This document shows, in pieces, positions 37,905 through 49,771 of a DNA stretch of 64,000 bases. The position numbers and the translations under genes were made by a program. A model generated the notes under the pieces. The model saw nothing but the letters and a program-made list of their open reading frames with translations, searched no databases and was not told the DNA's origin. Every line of letters starts with the position of its first letter. The stretch's first letter is position 1. This DNA is from Chromobacterium sp. IIBBL 290-4. Lineage in GTDB: Bacteria > Pseudomonadota > Gammaproteobacteria > Burkholderiales > Chromobacteriaceae. The stretch lies in assembly GCF_024207115.1 (NCBI RefSeq), contig NZ_CP100128.1, positions 3,348,001-3,412,000 on the forward strand. Direction: 5' to 3'.

Positions 37905-39029
37905 ATGTCGAAAAAAGATTTCTACGATGTGCTGGGCGTCAATCGCGATGCGTCCGACGACGACATCAAGAAGGCCTATCGCAAACTGGCGATGAAGTAC
38001 CATCCGGACCGCAATCCGGACAGCAAGGAAGCCGAAGACAAGTTCAAGGAGGTGAAAGAAGCCTACGAGATCCTGTCGGATAGCCAAAAACGCAGCGCTT
38101 ACGATCAGTTCGGCCATGCCGGCGTCGATCAGCAAGCCGGCGCGGGCGGCGGCCAGGGCTTTGGCGGCTTTGGCGATTTCGCCGACATCTTCAGCGACAT
38201 CTTCGGCGGCGGCCGGGGCGGTCAAGGCGGCGGGCGTTCCAACGTCTATCGCGGCGCCGACCTGCGCTACAACATGGAGATTTCGCTGGAAGAGGCGGCG
38301 CGCGGCTGCGAGAAGCAGATCCGCATCCCCTCGCACGAATCCTGCGCCACCTGCAGCGGCACCGGCGCCAAGCCGGGCACGTCGCCCAAGACCTGCTCCA
38401 CCTGCGGCGGCCACGGCCAGGTGCGGATGAGCCAGGGCTTCTTCTCCATCCAGCAGACCTGCCCGACCTGCCACGGCAGCGGCAAGCAGATCACCGATCC
38501 GTGCACCAGCTGCCACGGCGCGGGCCAGAAGAAGACCACCAAGACGCTGAACGTGAAGATTCCGGCCGGCGTGGACGAGGGCGACCGCATCCGCCTGGCG
38601 GGCGAAGGCGAACCGGGCCAGAACGGCGGTCCGGCCGGCGATCTGTATGTGGTGACGCATATCAAGCAGCACGCGGTGTTCCAGCGCGATGGCATGGATC
38701 TGCATTGCGAGATGCCGATCTCCTTCGCCATCGCTGCCTTGGGCGGCGAAGTGGAAATCCCGACGCTGGACGGCATGGCCAAGGTGAAGATCGCGGCTGA
38801 AACCCAGAGCGGCCGGGTGTACCGTCTGCGCGGCAAGGGCGTGAAGGCCGTGCGCGGCGCCGAGTACGGCGATCTGCATTGCCATGTGATCGTCGAGACA
38901 CCGGTCAATCTGACCGAGCGCCAGAAAGAGCTGCTGCGCGAGTTCGAGTCCATCAGCCAGGGTGATGTGGCCACGCACAATCCGCGTTCCAAATCCTTCA
39001 TGGACAAGCTGCGAGACTTCTTCGAATAA
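37905..39029 (+). CDS. dnaJ: Chaperone DnaJ (Hsp40)
   Basis: DnaJ delivers substrates to DnaK and stimulates its ATPase. The 374-residue type I Hsp40 has a J domain with the HPD motif (KYHPDRNPD) and a Gly/Phe-rich linker. The four zinc repeats are [24 protein letters not shown] and CTSCHGAG. C-terminal peptide-binding domains follow. ATG 37905 ([12 protein letters not shown]) has GAAAG nine bases upstream; the ATG at 37899 is an alternative two residues longer. Confidence 0.97.
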   Translation: MSKKDFYDVLGVNRDASDDDIKKAYRKLAMKYHPDRNPDSKEAEDKFKEVKEAYEILSDSQKRSAYDQFGHAGVDQQAGAGGGQGFGGFGDFADIFSDIFGGGRGGQGGGRSNVYRGADLRYNMEISLEEAARGCEKQIRIPSHESCATCSGTGAKPGTSPKTCSTCGGHGQVRMSQGFFSIQQTCPTCHGSGKQITDPCTSCHGAGQKKTTKTLNVKIPAGVDEGDRIRLAGEGEPGQNGGPAGDLYVVTHIKQHAVFQRDGMDLHCEMPISFAIAALGGEVEIPTLDGMAKVKIAAETQSGRVYRLRGKGVKAVRGAEYGDLHCHVIVETPVNLTERQKELLREFESISQGDVATHNPRSKSFMDKLRDFFE

Positions 39030-39051
39030 TCGAAGCCTGTCTTTTCAGTCA

Positions 39052-39086
39052 AACGCCAGCCGGTTTACGCCGAGCTGGCGTTTTTC
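39052..39086 (+). terminator. Intrinsic terminator of dnaJ
   Basis: The stem AACGCCAGC/GCTGGCGTT (39052-39060 with 39074-39082) is followed by TTTTTC. Confidence 0.9.
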
Positions 39087-39114
39087 ATGCTCTTTGAATT
39101 TTATTGTTCCAAGC

Positions 39115-39141
39115 AAAACAGCCGCCCTTGCGGGCGGCTGT
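39115..39141 (-). terminator. Intrinsic terminator of the first porin
   Basis: The 10-bp stem ACAGCCGCCC/GGGCGGCTGT with loop TTGC is followed on the minus strand by a TTTT run. Confidence 0.9.
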
Positions 39142-39170
39142 CTGCACATTCCAGAAACCGGGACGACTGC

Positions 39171-40241
39171 TTAGAAGTTGTGCTTCATCATCGCCCAAGC
39201 CAGGGAAGACGTGTCTTGCGAGTGCTTGGCAATCGCTTGAGCGTCCTTATTCTCCTTCAGCTGGCCGTAGCCGACTTGCACCAGGGTGCGCTTGCTGACG
39301 GTGTAGTCCAGCGCGGCGGCCCATTGCTTGGCGCCGAGATCATAGCGCACGCCGTCGATCTTGGCGTTGCCGCGCTGCGAGTACACGACGGACGGTTTGA
39401 AGTTGCCGAAGCTGTACGCGGCGTTGATGGCCCAGGTGGTGTTTTCAACCTTGTTGCCGCCCGTGGCCGGAACAGGCGTCAGCGCCAGGCCGCTAGCGTC
39501 GCCATAGGTGGTCAGCCACTGATAGCTGGCCGCCAAGTACAGGTTGTTGGCGTTGTAGCCGCCTTCCAGGCGATTGGTGGAGCTGTTGCTGCCTGCTTTG
39601 GTATTCAGTTGCGTAGCATTGGCGATGGCGCCGAAGAAGCCGGAATTCTGATAGGCCAGACGCACGCCGTATTGCTCGCCTTGCTTCATTTTGCCGGCGG
39701 CTTGGTTTTCGCCCGCGCCGTATTGCAGGGTGGCGTTAAAGCCGGCCAGATCCGGGCTGTCGTAGCGGATGCTGTTCTTGAAGCGGGCATCGCCGTAGGA
39801 GAACAGGTCGCCCTGTTCGTACAGCGGGAAGTTGGTGCTCATGCCGTCGCGGCGGGGGCCGTACAGGTTGTCGGTCGCTTCGGTGTCGGCCAGCACATCA
39901 TCCAGATAGCCGACGCGCAGCTTGCCGAATGCGCCTTCCACGCCGACGAAGGTTTGGCGGTTGGCCAGCGTGCCGGAAGCGGTGCTGCTGCCGATCACGC
40001 CATCCATGGCGAAGCCGTTTTCAACTTGCCAGATGGCTTTCAGGCCATTGCCAAGGTCTTCGCTGCCCTTGAAGCCGATGCGGCTGCCGAAATCGTCGAC
40101 GCCGAAGGTGTTGGAGTAGTTGTTGGCGCTGTTCTTGGTCATGGAAACGCCGGCGCGCAGAGAGCCGTAGAGCGTCACATCAGCTTGAGCGAGTGCGGGG
40201 ACGGCGGCAGCCAGCGCTGCGAACAGAATGGTTTTTTTCAT
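39171..40241 (-). CDS. General porin (Porin_4 family), copy 1
   Basis: This 356-residue outer-membrane beta-barrel has a signal peptide (MKKTILFAALAAAVPALAQA) followed by DVTLYGSLRAGV, the usual first strand of betaproteobacterial trimeric porins. It ends in YGQ-rich strands and a terminal aromatic (AWAMMKHNF), the BAM recognition signal. FGVDDFGSRIGFKGSEDLGNG is the conserved early block (positions about 46-66). It forms a passive channel for small solutes. It is closely related to the next gene, a tandem paralog on the same strand, and each has its own promoter region and terminator. Confidence 0.93.
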   Translation of the reverse strand: MKKTILFAALAAAVPALAQADVTLYGSLRAGVSMTKNSANNYSNTFGVDDFGSRIGFKGSEDLGNGLKAIWQVENGFAMDGVIGSSTASGTLANRQTFVGVEGAFGKLRVGYLDDVLADTEATDNLYGPRRDGMSTNFPLYEQGDLFSYGDARFKNSIRYDSPDLAGFNATLQYGAGENQAAGKMKQGEQYGVRLAYQNSGFFGAIANATQLNTKAGSNSSTNRLEGGYNANNLYLAASYQWLTTYGDASGLALTPVPATGGNKVENTTWAINAAYSFGNFKPSVVYSQRGNAKIDGVRYDLGAKQWAAALDYTVSKRTLVQVGYGQLKENKDAQAIAKHSQDTSSLAWAMMKHNF

Positions 40242-40352
40242 TTTCTCTAGAAATCCTTTGTTGAGGCCTGCCTGTGGCATTTCTTGCGACGGTTGCTGTT
40301 TTTATTCCGTCCGTATTGGCTAGCCGAGTGTCCGTTGCGGCTTGGTTTTTCG

Positions 40353-40372
40353 TCAAGAAACATTTGTTAACA
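40353..40372. promoter_or_regulatory. Shared porin upstream element, copy 1
   Basis: TCAAGAAACATTTGTTAACA starts 112 bases upstream of the copy 1 porin ATG. The identical sequence lies at 40353+1587 (41940-41959) before the second porin. On the minus strand it ends in TTGA(C), which could serve as a -35, and holds the palindrome TGTTAACA. Confidence 0.6.
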
Positions 40373-40682
40373 GGCAAATTTAAATAGCACAACAATGCTG
40401 TTTCGCAATGTTTTTGTTTGTCATAGTCCAATGTAATTGGTATTAATAATCATGAATTTGCAGTGATGAGTTGCAAGAATGGAATGGCTTTCATCACGGA
40501 TGGCATGTTTGTTTTGGTTGCCAATATTTATTTTAAATATTATTTCCTTGTTGTTTTTTTGCTAATTTGTTGCTTAGCAGCAAAGAGAATTTATTTTGAA
40601 TAATGGTAAGGTCGTTTGACTTTATTTTAGTGAATCGCCCCAAATTCATATTTAAATTGAATGGAATTGCGCTGGGGGATGC

Positions 40683-40707
40683 AAAACGCCGCCTGAAAAG
40701 GCGGCGT
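40683..40707 (-). terminator. Intrinsic terminator of the second porin
   Basis: The stem ACGCCGCC/GGCGGCGT (40686-40693 with 40700-40707) is followed on the minus strand by TTTTGC. Confidence 0.85.
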
Positions 40708-40730
40708 GTCAGGGGGCGGATCCAGCCTTT

Positions 40731-41837
40731 TTAGAAGCTGTGCTTGATCATGGCCCAGTAGCTGGATGCGGTGGTGTCGGTCCAGGCGAAGGCCTTGCGC
40801 GCGCCTTCGCCCTGCTTGATCTGACCAAAGCCCGCGCGCAGCAGCGTGGCTTTGCTGGCCTTGTAGTCCAAGGCCAGCGCCCATTGATTGGCGCTGCTGT
40901 TTTCGATGCGCGCGCCGTCCACCTTGGCGTCGCCGCGGCGGGAGAACATCGCCCACGGCGTGTAATTGCCTATGGTGTAGCCGGCGTTCAGCGCCCAGTC
41001 ATGGTTCTGCAGATGGTTGCGGCCGCTCGGCGCGATGCCGGTGCTGGCGACGCCGGGCAGTATCAGCTTGCCCTCTTTTTTGGCCCAGGCATCGCCCCAG
41101 AAATCGACATCCTGATAAGTCGCGGCCAAGTAGAGGTTGTTGGCGTCGTAGCCGAATTGCAGGCGGTTGATCACGCTATTGTGATCGGCCACGGTGTTCA
41201 ACTTGTTGGCGTAAGCCCAGGCGCCGAAGAAGCCGGCGCGCTTGTATTCCAGGCGGCTGGACCAGAAGTTGTCCTGCTTCATCTGGCCGGCGGCCTGCTT
41301 TTCTCCGGCGCCATATTGCAGCGCCAGGTTGAAGCCGGCGTAATCGGCGCTGTCGAAGCGCACGCTGTTCTTGAAGCGGCCATCGCCGTAGCTGCCGAAC
41401 AATTCGGTTTTTTCGTACAGCGGGAACATGGCCATGGTGTAGTCGCGGCGCGGCGCGGTCAGTTTGTCCGTCGCTTCCGTATCGGACAGGATGTCGGTGA
41501 CGTGGCCGATGCGGATCTTGCCGAAATTGCCTTGCACGCCGAGGAAGCTTTCGCGATTGGCCAGGATGCCGGAGCCGGTGCCGGTATCCGGCATGCCGTC
41601 CACGTGGAAGCCCGTTTCCACCTGCCAGATGCCTTTCAGGCCATTGCCGAGGTCGTCGCCGCCCTTGAAGCCGATGCGGCTGCCATAGTCGTCCACGCCG
41701 AAAGTGGAGCGGAAGTTGTTGGGATTGTCCTTCACCACCGAGAGGCCGGCGCGGATGGAGCCGTAGATGGAAACTTCGGCCTGAGCGAGAGCCGGGAGCA
41801 TTGCGGCGGAGCAGGCCGCCAATATCATTTTTTTCAT
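40731..41837 (-). CDS. General porin (Porin_4 family), copy 2
   Basis: This 368-residue trimeric porin has a signal peptide (MKKMILAACSAAMLPALAQA) and first strand EVSIYGSIRAGL. The shared block FGVDDYGSRIGFKGGDDLGN and the terminal AMIKHSF follow. It is about as long as copy 1, and the two share many identical stretches (for example SDTEATD versus DTEATDN, and QYGAGEKQAAG versus QYGAGENQAAG), so they arose by duplication. Loop regions differ most, suggesting different pore selectivity or antigenicity. AAAGGAA precedes the ATG. Confidence 0.93.
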   Translation of the reverse strand: MKKMILAACSAAMLPALAQAEVSIYGSIRAGLSVVKDNPNNFRSTFGVDDYGSRIGFKGGDDLGNGLKGIWQVETGFHVDGMPDTGTGSGILANRESFLGVQGNFGKIRIGHVTDILSDTEATDKLTAPRRDYTMAMFPLYEKTELFGSYGDGRFKNSVRFDSADYAGFNLALQYGAGEKQAAGQMKQDNFWSSRLEYKRAGFFGAWAYANKLNTVADHNSVINRLQFGYDANNLYLAATYQDVDFWGDAWAKKEGKLILPGVASTGIAPSGRNHLQNHDWALNAGYTIGNYTPWAMFSRRGDAKVDGARIENSSANQWALALDYKASKATLLRAGFGQIKQGEGARKAFAWTDTTASSYWAMIKHSF

Positions 41838-43270
<1,433 letters not shown>

Positions 43271-43285
43271 AATAATGATGTGCCC

Positions 43286-43320
43286 ACGCCCCTTTCCGCA
43301 GCCGCGGCGAGGGGCGTTTT
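43286..43320 (+). terminator. Intrinsic terminator of hemB
   Basis: ACGCCCCT (43286-43293) pairs with AGGGGCGT (43310-43317), followed by TTTT. Confidence 0.85.
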
Positions 43321-43339
43321 GCATGGCGGGGAGACAATA

Positions 43340-43546
43340 ATGGATGTATTGCATGCCACTTGGTTCTGGGTCGTGATCATCGTCGCGCCGGCGCTGGCGG
43401 TGGTGGGGACGCTGGCACGTCTGGCCAGGCGCGAGCCGCCGATCAAACTGCCGCCGGGCGTGCGGGCGCAGGCGTGGGATGACGAAGAAGAGGACGCGCC
43501 GTCCGGCGAAACCGGCAACGGTGACAGAGAGGTTGCAAAACACTGA
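43340..43546 (+). CDS. Small single-pass membrane protein
   Basis: This 68-residue protein has one N-terminal membrane helix (VLHATWFWVVIIVAPALAVV) followed by a basic stretch (RLARREPPIK) and an acidic tail (DDEEEDAPSGE). The basic residues after the helix predict a cytoplasmic C-terminus. GGGGAG lies at good spacing before ATG 43340, which supports a real gene. No family is recognised. It lies between hemB and the kbl-tdh operon. Confidence 0.6.
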   Translation: MDVLHATWFWVVIIVAPALAVVGTLARLARREPPIKLPPGVRAQAWDDEEEDAPSGETGNGDREVAKH

Positions 43547-43555
43547 CAACTGTCA
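43544..43555. promoter_or_regulatory. Palindrome upstream of kbl
   Basis: TGACAACTGTCA is a perfect 12-bp inverted repeat overlapping the stop of the small membrane-protein gene, 125 bases before kbl. It is a candidate operator for kbl-tdh. Confidence 0.3.
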
Positions 43556-43584
43556 CTGCTGAAGCGCCAAGGGAAGGGCTAGAA

Positions 43585-43669
43585 TGGCGACAGTTATCAG
43601 AGCGCGCCGATTCGCACGGCGGCGCGCAGCGCCTGAGGCCGCGGGTTCGATTCCCGCCGCCGCCATCCA
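43585..43669 (+). pseudogene. tRNA-like relic upstream of kbl
   Basis: The 3' part is tRNA-like: T-arm GCGGG-TTCGATT-CCCGC (43641-43657), then CGCCGCCA and TCCA. A 5-bp stem CGCCG/CGGCG with a 7-base loop ATTCGCA (about 43605-43621) sits where an anticodon arm would be. TGGCGAC at 43585 can pair with GCCGCCA at 43659-43665 with one mismatch. The 5' half reads like a degraded class II (leucine-type) tRNA: TGGCGA, then a GC-rich D-arm remnant. The D-arm and normal acceptor pairing are broken and loop position 37 is C, so a functional tRNA is unlikely. Confidence 0.4.
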
Positions 43670-43679
43670 AAGGACTGTC

Positions 43680-44879
<1,200 letters not shown>

Positions 44880-44895
44880 TTTGACCGCATGACAG

Positions 44896-44917
44896 GCCGC
44901 GCGGCCATCCGCGCGGC
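44896..44917 (+). other. Hairpin between kbl and tdh
   Basis: GCCGCGCGG and CCGCGCGGC form a perfect 9-bp stem with loop CCAT, 17 bases before the tdh start. There is no T-run. It could tune tdh translation or mRNA stability. Confidence 0.45.
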
Positions 44918-44933
44918 TATCAAGGATAGAGAC

Positions 44934-45959
44934 ATGAAGGCGCTTGCCAAGCTGAAGGCCGCTCCCGGCCTGGAAATGACCGACGTTCCGCTGCCGGAAG
45001 TCGGCCACAACGATCTGTTGATCAAAATCACTAAGACCGCCATCTGCGGCACCGACATTCACATCTGGAACTGGGACGAGTGGTCGCAGAAGACCATCCC
45101 GGTGCCTATGCATGTCGGCCATGAGTACGTCGGCGTCGTCGCCGGCATGGGTTCGGAAGTGCAGGGCTTCCAGATCGGCCAGCGCGTGTCCGGCGAAGGC
45201 CACATCACTTGCGGCCATTGCCGCAACTGCCGCGCCGGCCGCCGCCACCTGTGCCGCAACACCACCGGCGTGGGTGTCAACCGCGAAGGCGCGTTCGCCG
45301 AATACCTGGTGATCCCGGCCTTCAACGCCTTCCCGATCCCGGATGACATCTCCGACGATCTGGCTTCCATCTTCGACCCGTTCGGCAACGCCGTGCACAC
45401 CGCGCTGAGCTTCAACCTGGTGGGCGAGGATGTGCTGATCACCGGCGCCGGCCCGATCGGCATCATGGCGGTGGCCATCGCCAAACACGTCGGCGCGCGC
45501 CACGTGGTGATCACCGATGTCAACGATTATCGGCTGGAACTGGCGAAGAAAATGGGCGCCACCCGCGCCGTCAACGTCGCCAAGCAGGACCTGAAGGAAG
45601 TCATGCAGGAATTGGGCATGACCGAAGGTTTCGACGTCGGCCTGGAAATGTCCGGCAATCCGCAAGCCTTCCGCCAGATGCTGGAAACGATGAACCACGG
45701 CGGCAAGGTGGCCTTGCTCGGCATTCCGCCGTCCAACACCGCCATCGACTGGAACCAGGTGATCTTCAAGGGCCTGGAGATCAAGGGCATCTACGGCCGC
45801 GAAATGTTCGAGACCTGGTACAAGATGGTGGCGCTGATCCAATCCGGCCTCGACATCAAGCCCATCATCACCCATCACTTCAAGGTGGACGAGTTCGAAG
45901 CCGGCTTCGCCGCCATGCTGTCCGGCCAAAGCGGCAAGGTGATCCTGGACTGGAGCTGA
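44934..45959 (+). CDS. tdh: L-threonine 3-dehydrogenase
   Basis: Tdh oxidises threonine to 2-amino-3-ketobutyrate with NAD. The 341-residue zinc MDR enzyme has the catalytic-zinc Cys in [10 protein letters not shown], the GHEYVG histidine-glutamate, and four structural zinc cysteines in [15 protein letters not shown]. The Rossmann loop is [14 protein letters not shown] is eight bases upstream of ATG 44934. It forms an operon with kbl and ends in a strong terminator. Confidence 0.97.
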   Translation: MKALAKLKAAPGLEMTDVPLPEVGHNDLLIKITKTAICGTDIHIWNWDEWSQKTIPVPMHVGHEYVGVVAGMGSEVQGFQIGQRVSGEGHITCGHCRNCRAGRRHLCRNTTGVGVNREGAFAEYLVIPAFNAFPIPDDISDDLASIFDPFGNAVHTALSFNLVGEDVLITGAGPIGIMAVAIAKHVGARHVVITDVNDYRLELAKKMGATRAVNVAKQDLKEVMQELGMTEGFDVGLEMSGNPQAFRQMLETMNHGGKVALLGIPPSNTAIDWNQVIFKGLEIKGIYGREMFETWYKMVALIQSGLDIKPIITHHFKVDEFEAGFAAMLSGQSGKVILDWS

Positions 45960-45966
45960 GCGTCGC

Positions 45967-45999
45967 AGGGCAGAAGCCCGGCTAGCCGGGCGTTCTGCC
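45967..45999. repeat. REP-like palindromic repeat, copy 2 (variant)
   Basis: It starts AGGGCAGAAGCCCGGC and ends GCCGGGCGTTCTGCC. It is a palindrome of the same family as the other copies, with GCAGAA/TTCTGC in place of GCGGAA/TTCCGC, a compensated change that keeps the stem. Confidence 0.65.
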
Positions 46000-46042
46000 T
46001 CGTCTGGCGTCATCGGCGCTGGCTAGGCTGACAGCGAAGCAG

Positions 46043-46068
46043 GCGGCTCGGGAACGAGCCGCTTTTTT
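46043..46068 (+). terminator. Intrinsic terminator of kbl-tdh
   Basis: The stem GCGGCTCG/CGAGCCGC is followed by six T. The T-run touches the stop codon of the convergent chemoreceptor gene. Confidence 0.9.
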
Positions 46069-47600
46069 CATGCGGTTTTGAAATAGGCGATCATCTGCCG
46101 CAGCCGCGCCGCCTGATCGTTCAGTTGCTCCGAGGCGGATGACAGCTGTTCCGATGTCGAGGCATTCATCTGCGTCGCCAGCGAAAGCTGGCTGACCGCG
46201 GTATTGATCTGTTGCAGGCCTTCGCTTTGCTCTTGCGAGGCCAGCGAGATTTCCTGCACCAATTGGGCGGTTTTGTGGATGGAGGGCAAAAGTTGCCCCA
46301 ACATGGCGCCGGCGCGCTCGGCGCGTTCCACGCCATCGCCAGTCAGGCGGCCGATTTCGCGGGCGGCCTCCTGGCTGTGTTCGGCCAGCTTGCGCACCTG
46401 GGACGCCACCACGGTGAATCCCCGCCCTTGTTCGCCGGCGCGCGCGGCCTCTATCGATGCATTGAGCGCCAGCAGATTGGTCTGGTAGGCGATATCGTCT
46501 ATCACGTCGATTTTCTGGGCGATGTCCTGAATGGTTTGCACCGCCTGGCTGACGGCGTCGCCGCCTTCGCCGGCATTTTGCGCGGCCTGGCCCGCCATCG
46601 AATCCGTCATGGCGGCGTTTTCCGAATTGTGCGCCACCATGGACGCGATCTGCTCCACCGAGGCGCTGGTTTCCTCCAGGCTGGCGGCCTGCTGCGAGGC
46701 GCTCTGGCTCAGCGCGTGGGCGGAGGCGGACACTTCGGCGGCGCTCATCCCCAGCTGGCCGGCGTTCAGATTCAGTTCCTCCACCACGCCGGTGAGTTTG
46801 TCCACCATGGTCTGCATGGCGCGCAGCACGCTGCGCTCATCGCCGGCGCGCAGGGCCACTTTGACGCACAGGTCGCCGGCGGCGACGCGGGCGGCGACGG
46901 CGGCGACCTCGGCGGGTTCTCCACCTATCTGGCGCATCAGCGCCATGCCGGTCAGGGCGATGACGGCGATCAGGGCCAGCATGCCGATGGCGGTGGCGAT
47001 CAGAAACAGATTGCGGGCTTGGGTATAGCTTTGGCGAGTGTCGGCGATTTGTTCCTGCAATAGCTGTTCGAAGTCTGCGCGCACGGTTTCGCTGGCGCGC
47101 AGCAGCTGCTCGGTCATGTCGCGGTCTATGCCGCGCACCTGCTGGTCCACCTTCTGGCCGGACAGCCGGTCTTCCACGCGAAAATCCGCCAGCGCATTGC
47201 GGTAGCGCCGTTCCAGTTGGCGGAGGGTGTCGGCCAGCGCCAGCAGGCGAGAGGCGTCTTCGCCGCCGGCCTGCAGATCGTAGACCGCCTGGGCAAGCTG
47301 GCTTTGCACGACGCGGCTTTCATCGTTGAAGGCGGCCAGATAGGCATCGCGGTCCTGGGCGGCATTGCCGCGCAGCAAAATGTCTTTCCAGTCTTGCACC
47401 TGGATTTTGAAATGCAGATTGGCCAGCTGAACGCTGCGGTTGATCTGGCTTTGGTGGTTGACGCGCTCCAGTTGGCGCTCCACCGCCTGATCCATGGCCT
47501 TGAGCTGGTAAATGCCCGCGCCGGCCAGCAGCAATAGCGTGGCCAGGTTGATCGCCAAAAGGGCAAACAGCCTGGCCTTCATGCTTAAGGTATTCGGCAT
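46068..47600 (-). CDS. Methyl-accepting chemotaxis protein, copy 1
   Basis: This 510-residue transmembrane chemoreceptor starts [20 protein letters not shown]. It has TM1 at about 9-30, a four-helix-bundle periplasmic sensor (about 32-185) and TM2. A HAMP domain ([22 protein letters not shown]) leads into a long cytoplasmic coiled coil. The highly conserved hairpin tip reads [20 protein letters not shown]. It lacks a C-terminal CheR-binding pentapeptide. The ligand is unknown. It is next to a second chemoreceptor on the same strand. A tip with [14 protein letters not shown] shows the usual CheW/CheA contact. Confidence 0.95.
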   Translation of the reverse strand: MPNTLSMKARLFALLAINLATLLLLAGAGIYQLKAMDQAVERQLERVNHQSQINRSVQLANLHFKIQVQDWKDILLRGNAAQDRDAYLAAFNDESRVVQSQLAQAVYDLQAGGEDASRLLALADTLRQLERRYRNALADFRVEDRLSGQKVDQQVRGIDRDMTEQLLRASETVRADFEQLLQEQIADTRQSYTQARNLFLIATAIGMLALIAVIALTGMALMRQIGGEPAEVAAVAARVAAGDLCVKVALRAGDERSVLRAMQTMVDKLTGVVEELNLNAGQLGMSAAEVSASAHALSQSASQQAASLEETSASVEQIASMVAHNSENAAMTDSMAGQAAQNAGEGGDAVSQAVQTIQDIAQKIDVIDDIAYQTNLLALNASIEAARAGEQGRGFTVVASQVRKLAEHSQEAAREIGRLTGDGVERAERAGAMLGQLLPSIHKTAQLVQEISLASQEQSEGLQQINTAVSQLSLATQMNASTSEQLSSASEQLNDQAARLRQMIAYFKTA

Positions 47601-47686
47601 GGCGGAGCTCTCGTTCGTGGTCGGACTGTTTTGTGTATAGTCCGCCGCGGCGAGTCTGCTTGCGCATGCAGCAAGCTCGCGCCGGA

Positions 47687-49336
47687 TTACAAGGCGAACT
47701 GGCTGGTTTGCGCGCGGAGATTTTCCGCCATGCCCGATAAGGATTGCAGGGCCTGAATCAACTGCCGGACCGCCAGATTGTTCTGTTCGCTCATCTGGGC
47801 GATGCCCTCCACATTGCCGCCCAGCACTCGGCTGGCTTCGCTTTGCTCCTTCAGCGACAGCGAAATATCGCCTATGGTGTGCACCACCACGCTGGCGCTG
47901 TGCTCCAGCCGCATGATGGTTTCGCCGGTCGCCGCCACCAAGGAGGCGCCGTCGCGTGCCTGCTCGCAAGCCTCAGCCATGCTGTCCACCGCGCGCGCGC
48001 CTACCGCCTGGATGGCGCTGATCATCGCATCCACCTCGCCCAGCGATTGATTGGTGCGCTCGGCCAGCTTGCGCACTTCGTCGGCCACCACGGCGAAGCC
48101 GCGGCCCTGTTCGCCGGCGCGGGCCGCCTCGATGGAGGCGTTCAGCGCCAAGAGATTGGTCTGGTCGGCGATGTCCTTGATCACCTGGACGATGCCGCTG
48201 ATGCGGCTGGCGTGCAGGTTCAGCTCGGCCAGCTCGCGGCTGCTTTGCTGCACGCTGTCGCGCAGCTTTTCCATGTCCTGGCTGGCGTGGCGGGCCTGCT
48301 CGGCGCCTTGCTGCGCCATCTGGCCGGTGGCGTGGCATTGCTCGTGGCCGCGGTTGGAACTGTCGGCGATCTGGCTGACGGCGCTGAGCATTTCCTCCAC
48401 GGCGGCCGCCATGCTGCCCGCCGCCTCGGTTTGCTGTTCCACCGCGCTGCCGATCTGGCTGGCGCTGCTGCTCATCTGGCTGACGGCTTCGCTGGTGTGC
48501 GATACGCCGTCCACCATGCGGCCTATCAGGCTGTGCAGCGTCCGCTGCATGTGATGGACGCTGGCGAGCACGCTGTCGCGATCGCCTTGGCGCAGATGGA
48601 TGGGGTCGCGCAAGTCGCCGGCGGCGATGGTGCGGCTGATGCGGTTGAGCTCGGCCGGTTCGCAACCGAGCTGGCGCATCAGGTTGCGGCGTATGGCCAA
48701 GGCAATGCCGCCGCCGGCCAGCAAGGCCGCCGCGATCAGCGCGATGGCGATCAGGCGGGCTTGCCGGTAGTGGATTTCGGCCGCGGCGAATTCCTGGGCC
48801 GCCACTTTTTCCTGCAGTTCGCAAAGCTGTTCGATGACATGCATTACTTGCGCGCCCTCGGAGCTTTGCTCGTCGTACAACTGCTGCTGGATGTCCGCGG
48901 CCAGTGCGACGCCCTGCGGCGCGGCCAGCACGCGGTCGTACACCTGCTGGCGGAACAAGGGCATGTGCAGTTCGTAAATGGCGATCAGACGATTCTCGTC
49001 ATCGGTCATCTGCGTGCTGCGATAGTCGCGCCATTGCTCGTCTATCCAGTTGCGGCCGTTGCGCAGCATGGCCAGCTCCGGCTGGGAGCGGGCGATGCCG
49101 TCGGGGCCTTGCTTATAGAGTTCGTTGACCAGTTTCAGCCTTTGCAGGCTGGCGCGGTGCCAGCGAGCGATCTTGCCTAATTGCTCCAGCGGCACCGTGC
49201 GGTCCTGATAGACGGTTTGCAGGCGGGCAGTGGTGTCGGACATGCCTTTCAGGCCGATCAGGCCGACCAAGAGTATGAGGAGCGACATCGCGCCCATGAT
49301 CAGTAGCAGTTGCGTGCTGACTTTCCAGTTCTTCAT
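47687..49336 (-). CDS. Methyl-accepting chemotaxis protein, copy 2
   Basis: This 549-residue chemoreceptor has TM1 ([20 protein letters not shown]), a periplasmic helical sensor of about 160 residues and TM2 ([19 protein letters not shown]). HAMP ([21 protein letters not shown]) and the signalling coiled coil follow, with tip [20 protein letters not shown]. It is more divergent from copy 1 in the sensor than in the tip, so it is not a recent duplicate. The ribosome binding site is weak. No flagellar sigma-28 promoter is visible upstream. Confidence 0.95.
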   Translation of the reverse strand: MKNWKVSTQLLLIMGAMSLLILLVGLIGLKGMSDTTARLQTVYQDRTVPLEQLGKIARWHRASLQRLKLVNELYKQGPDGIARSQPELAMLRNGRNWIDEQWRDYRSTQMTDDENRLIAIYELHMPLFRQQVYDRVLAAPQGVALAADIQQQLYDEQSSEGAQVMHVIEQLCELQEKVAAQEFAAAEIHYRQARLIAIALIAAALLAGGGIALAIRRNLMRQLGCEPAELNRISRTIAAGDLRDPIHLRQGDRDSVLASVHHMQRTLHSLIGRMVDGVSHTSEAVSQMSSSASQIGSAVEQQTEAAGSMAAAVEEMLSAVSQIADSSNRGHEQCHATGQMAQQGAEQARHASQDMEKLRDSVQQSSRELAELNLHASRISGIVQVIKDIADQTNLLALNASIEAARAGEQGRGFAVVADEVRKLAERTNQSLGEVDAMISAIQAVGARAVDSMAEACEQARDGASLVAATGETIMRLEHSASVVVHTIGDISLSLKEQSEASRVLGGNVEGIAQMSEQNNLAVRQLIQALQSLSGMAENLRAQTSQFAL

Positions 49337-49771
49337 GTTTGCACCACGGAAAAGATTTATTGCGCGCGCAGCCGCGCACGCCGAGTGCGTGAGCATTGGG
49401 CGTGAGGCTGCCTGTCCTGATATGTGAAGGACGGCTTGCTTGGGGCTGCGCGAAAGTGGGCGGCGATGCGCCGCGGATTAACAGGAGCGGGAGGGGGTCA
49501 AGGCTTTTCCGGGAGCGGAACCGCGATATTGGTCAGCGCGTGTTTCTGAGCTGTGTGTAGGGGTTGTTTTGCCATGACGGTTCTTTGCCGTTTGTGGGTG
49601 TTTAGCCGTTGCCGATTGTAGCGGGTGTAATGTAAATAATTCGTAAAATGTTTGCAATCGAAATATAGATCTTTGGCATATGAAAAACACGGCTTGATTG
49701 GCATCAAAGATGGCGCGGTTCTCATCTGGATAATCATCGATATTGAACATGCATTGCGATGGAGGTCCGCC
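49337..49771. other. Divergent intergenic region between MCP 2 and the hemG-like gene
   Basis: This 435-bp gap has a GC-rich part (49380-49540) with a GCGGC/GCCGC hairpin and an AT-rich part (49600-49700) that includes AATATAGAT, a possible -10 of the oxidase gene. No gene and no sigma-28 sequence were seen. Confidence 0.4.

Larger units (their letters stand above)
40242..40730. other. AT-rich intergenic region between the two porins
   Basis: This 489-bp region is far more AT-rich than its surroundings, especially at 40370-40680. It holds the promoter region and shared element of the first porin and the terminator of the second. No coding frame in it has family-like features. Confidence 0.5.

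Noticed and set aside
43585..43669. A functional tRNA gene before kbl
   Set aside because: The D-arm is missing, acceptor pairing is imperfect and loop position 37 is C. It is kept only as a relic or tRNA-like element.
49337..49500. A flagellar sigma-28 promoter for the chemoreceptors
   Set aside because: No TAAAGTTT-N11-GCCGATAA-like sequence was found on the minus strand upstream of either receptor gene.
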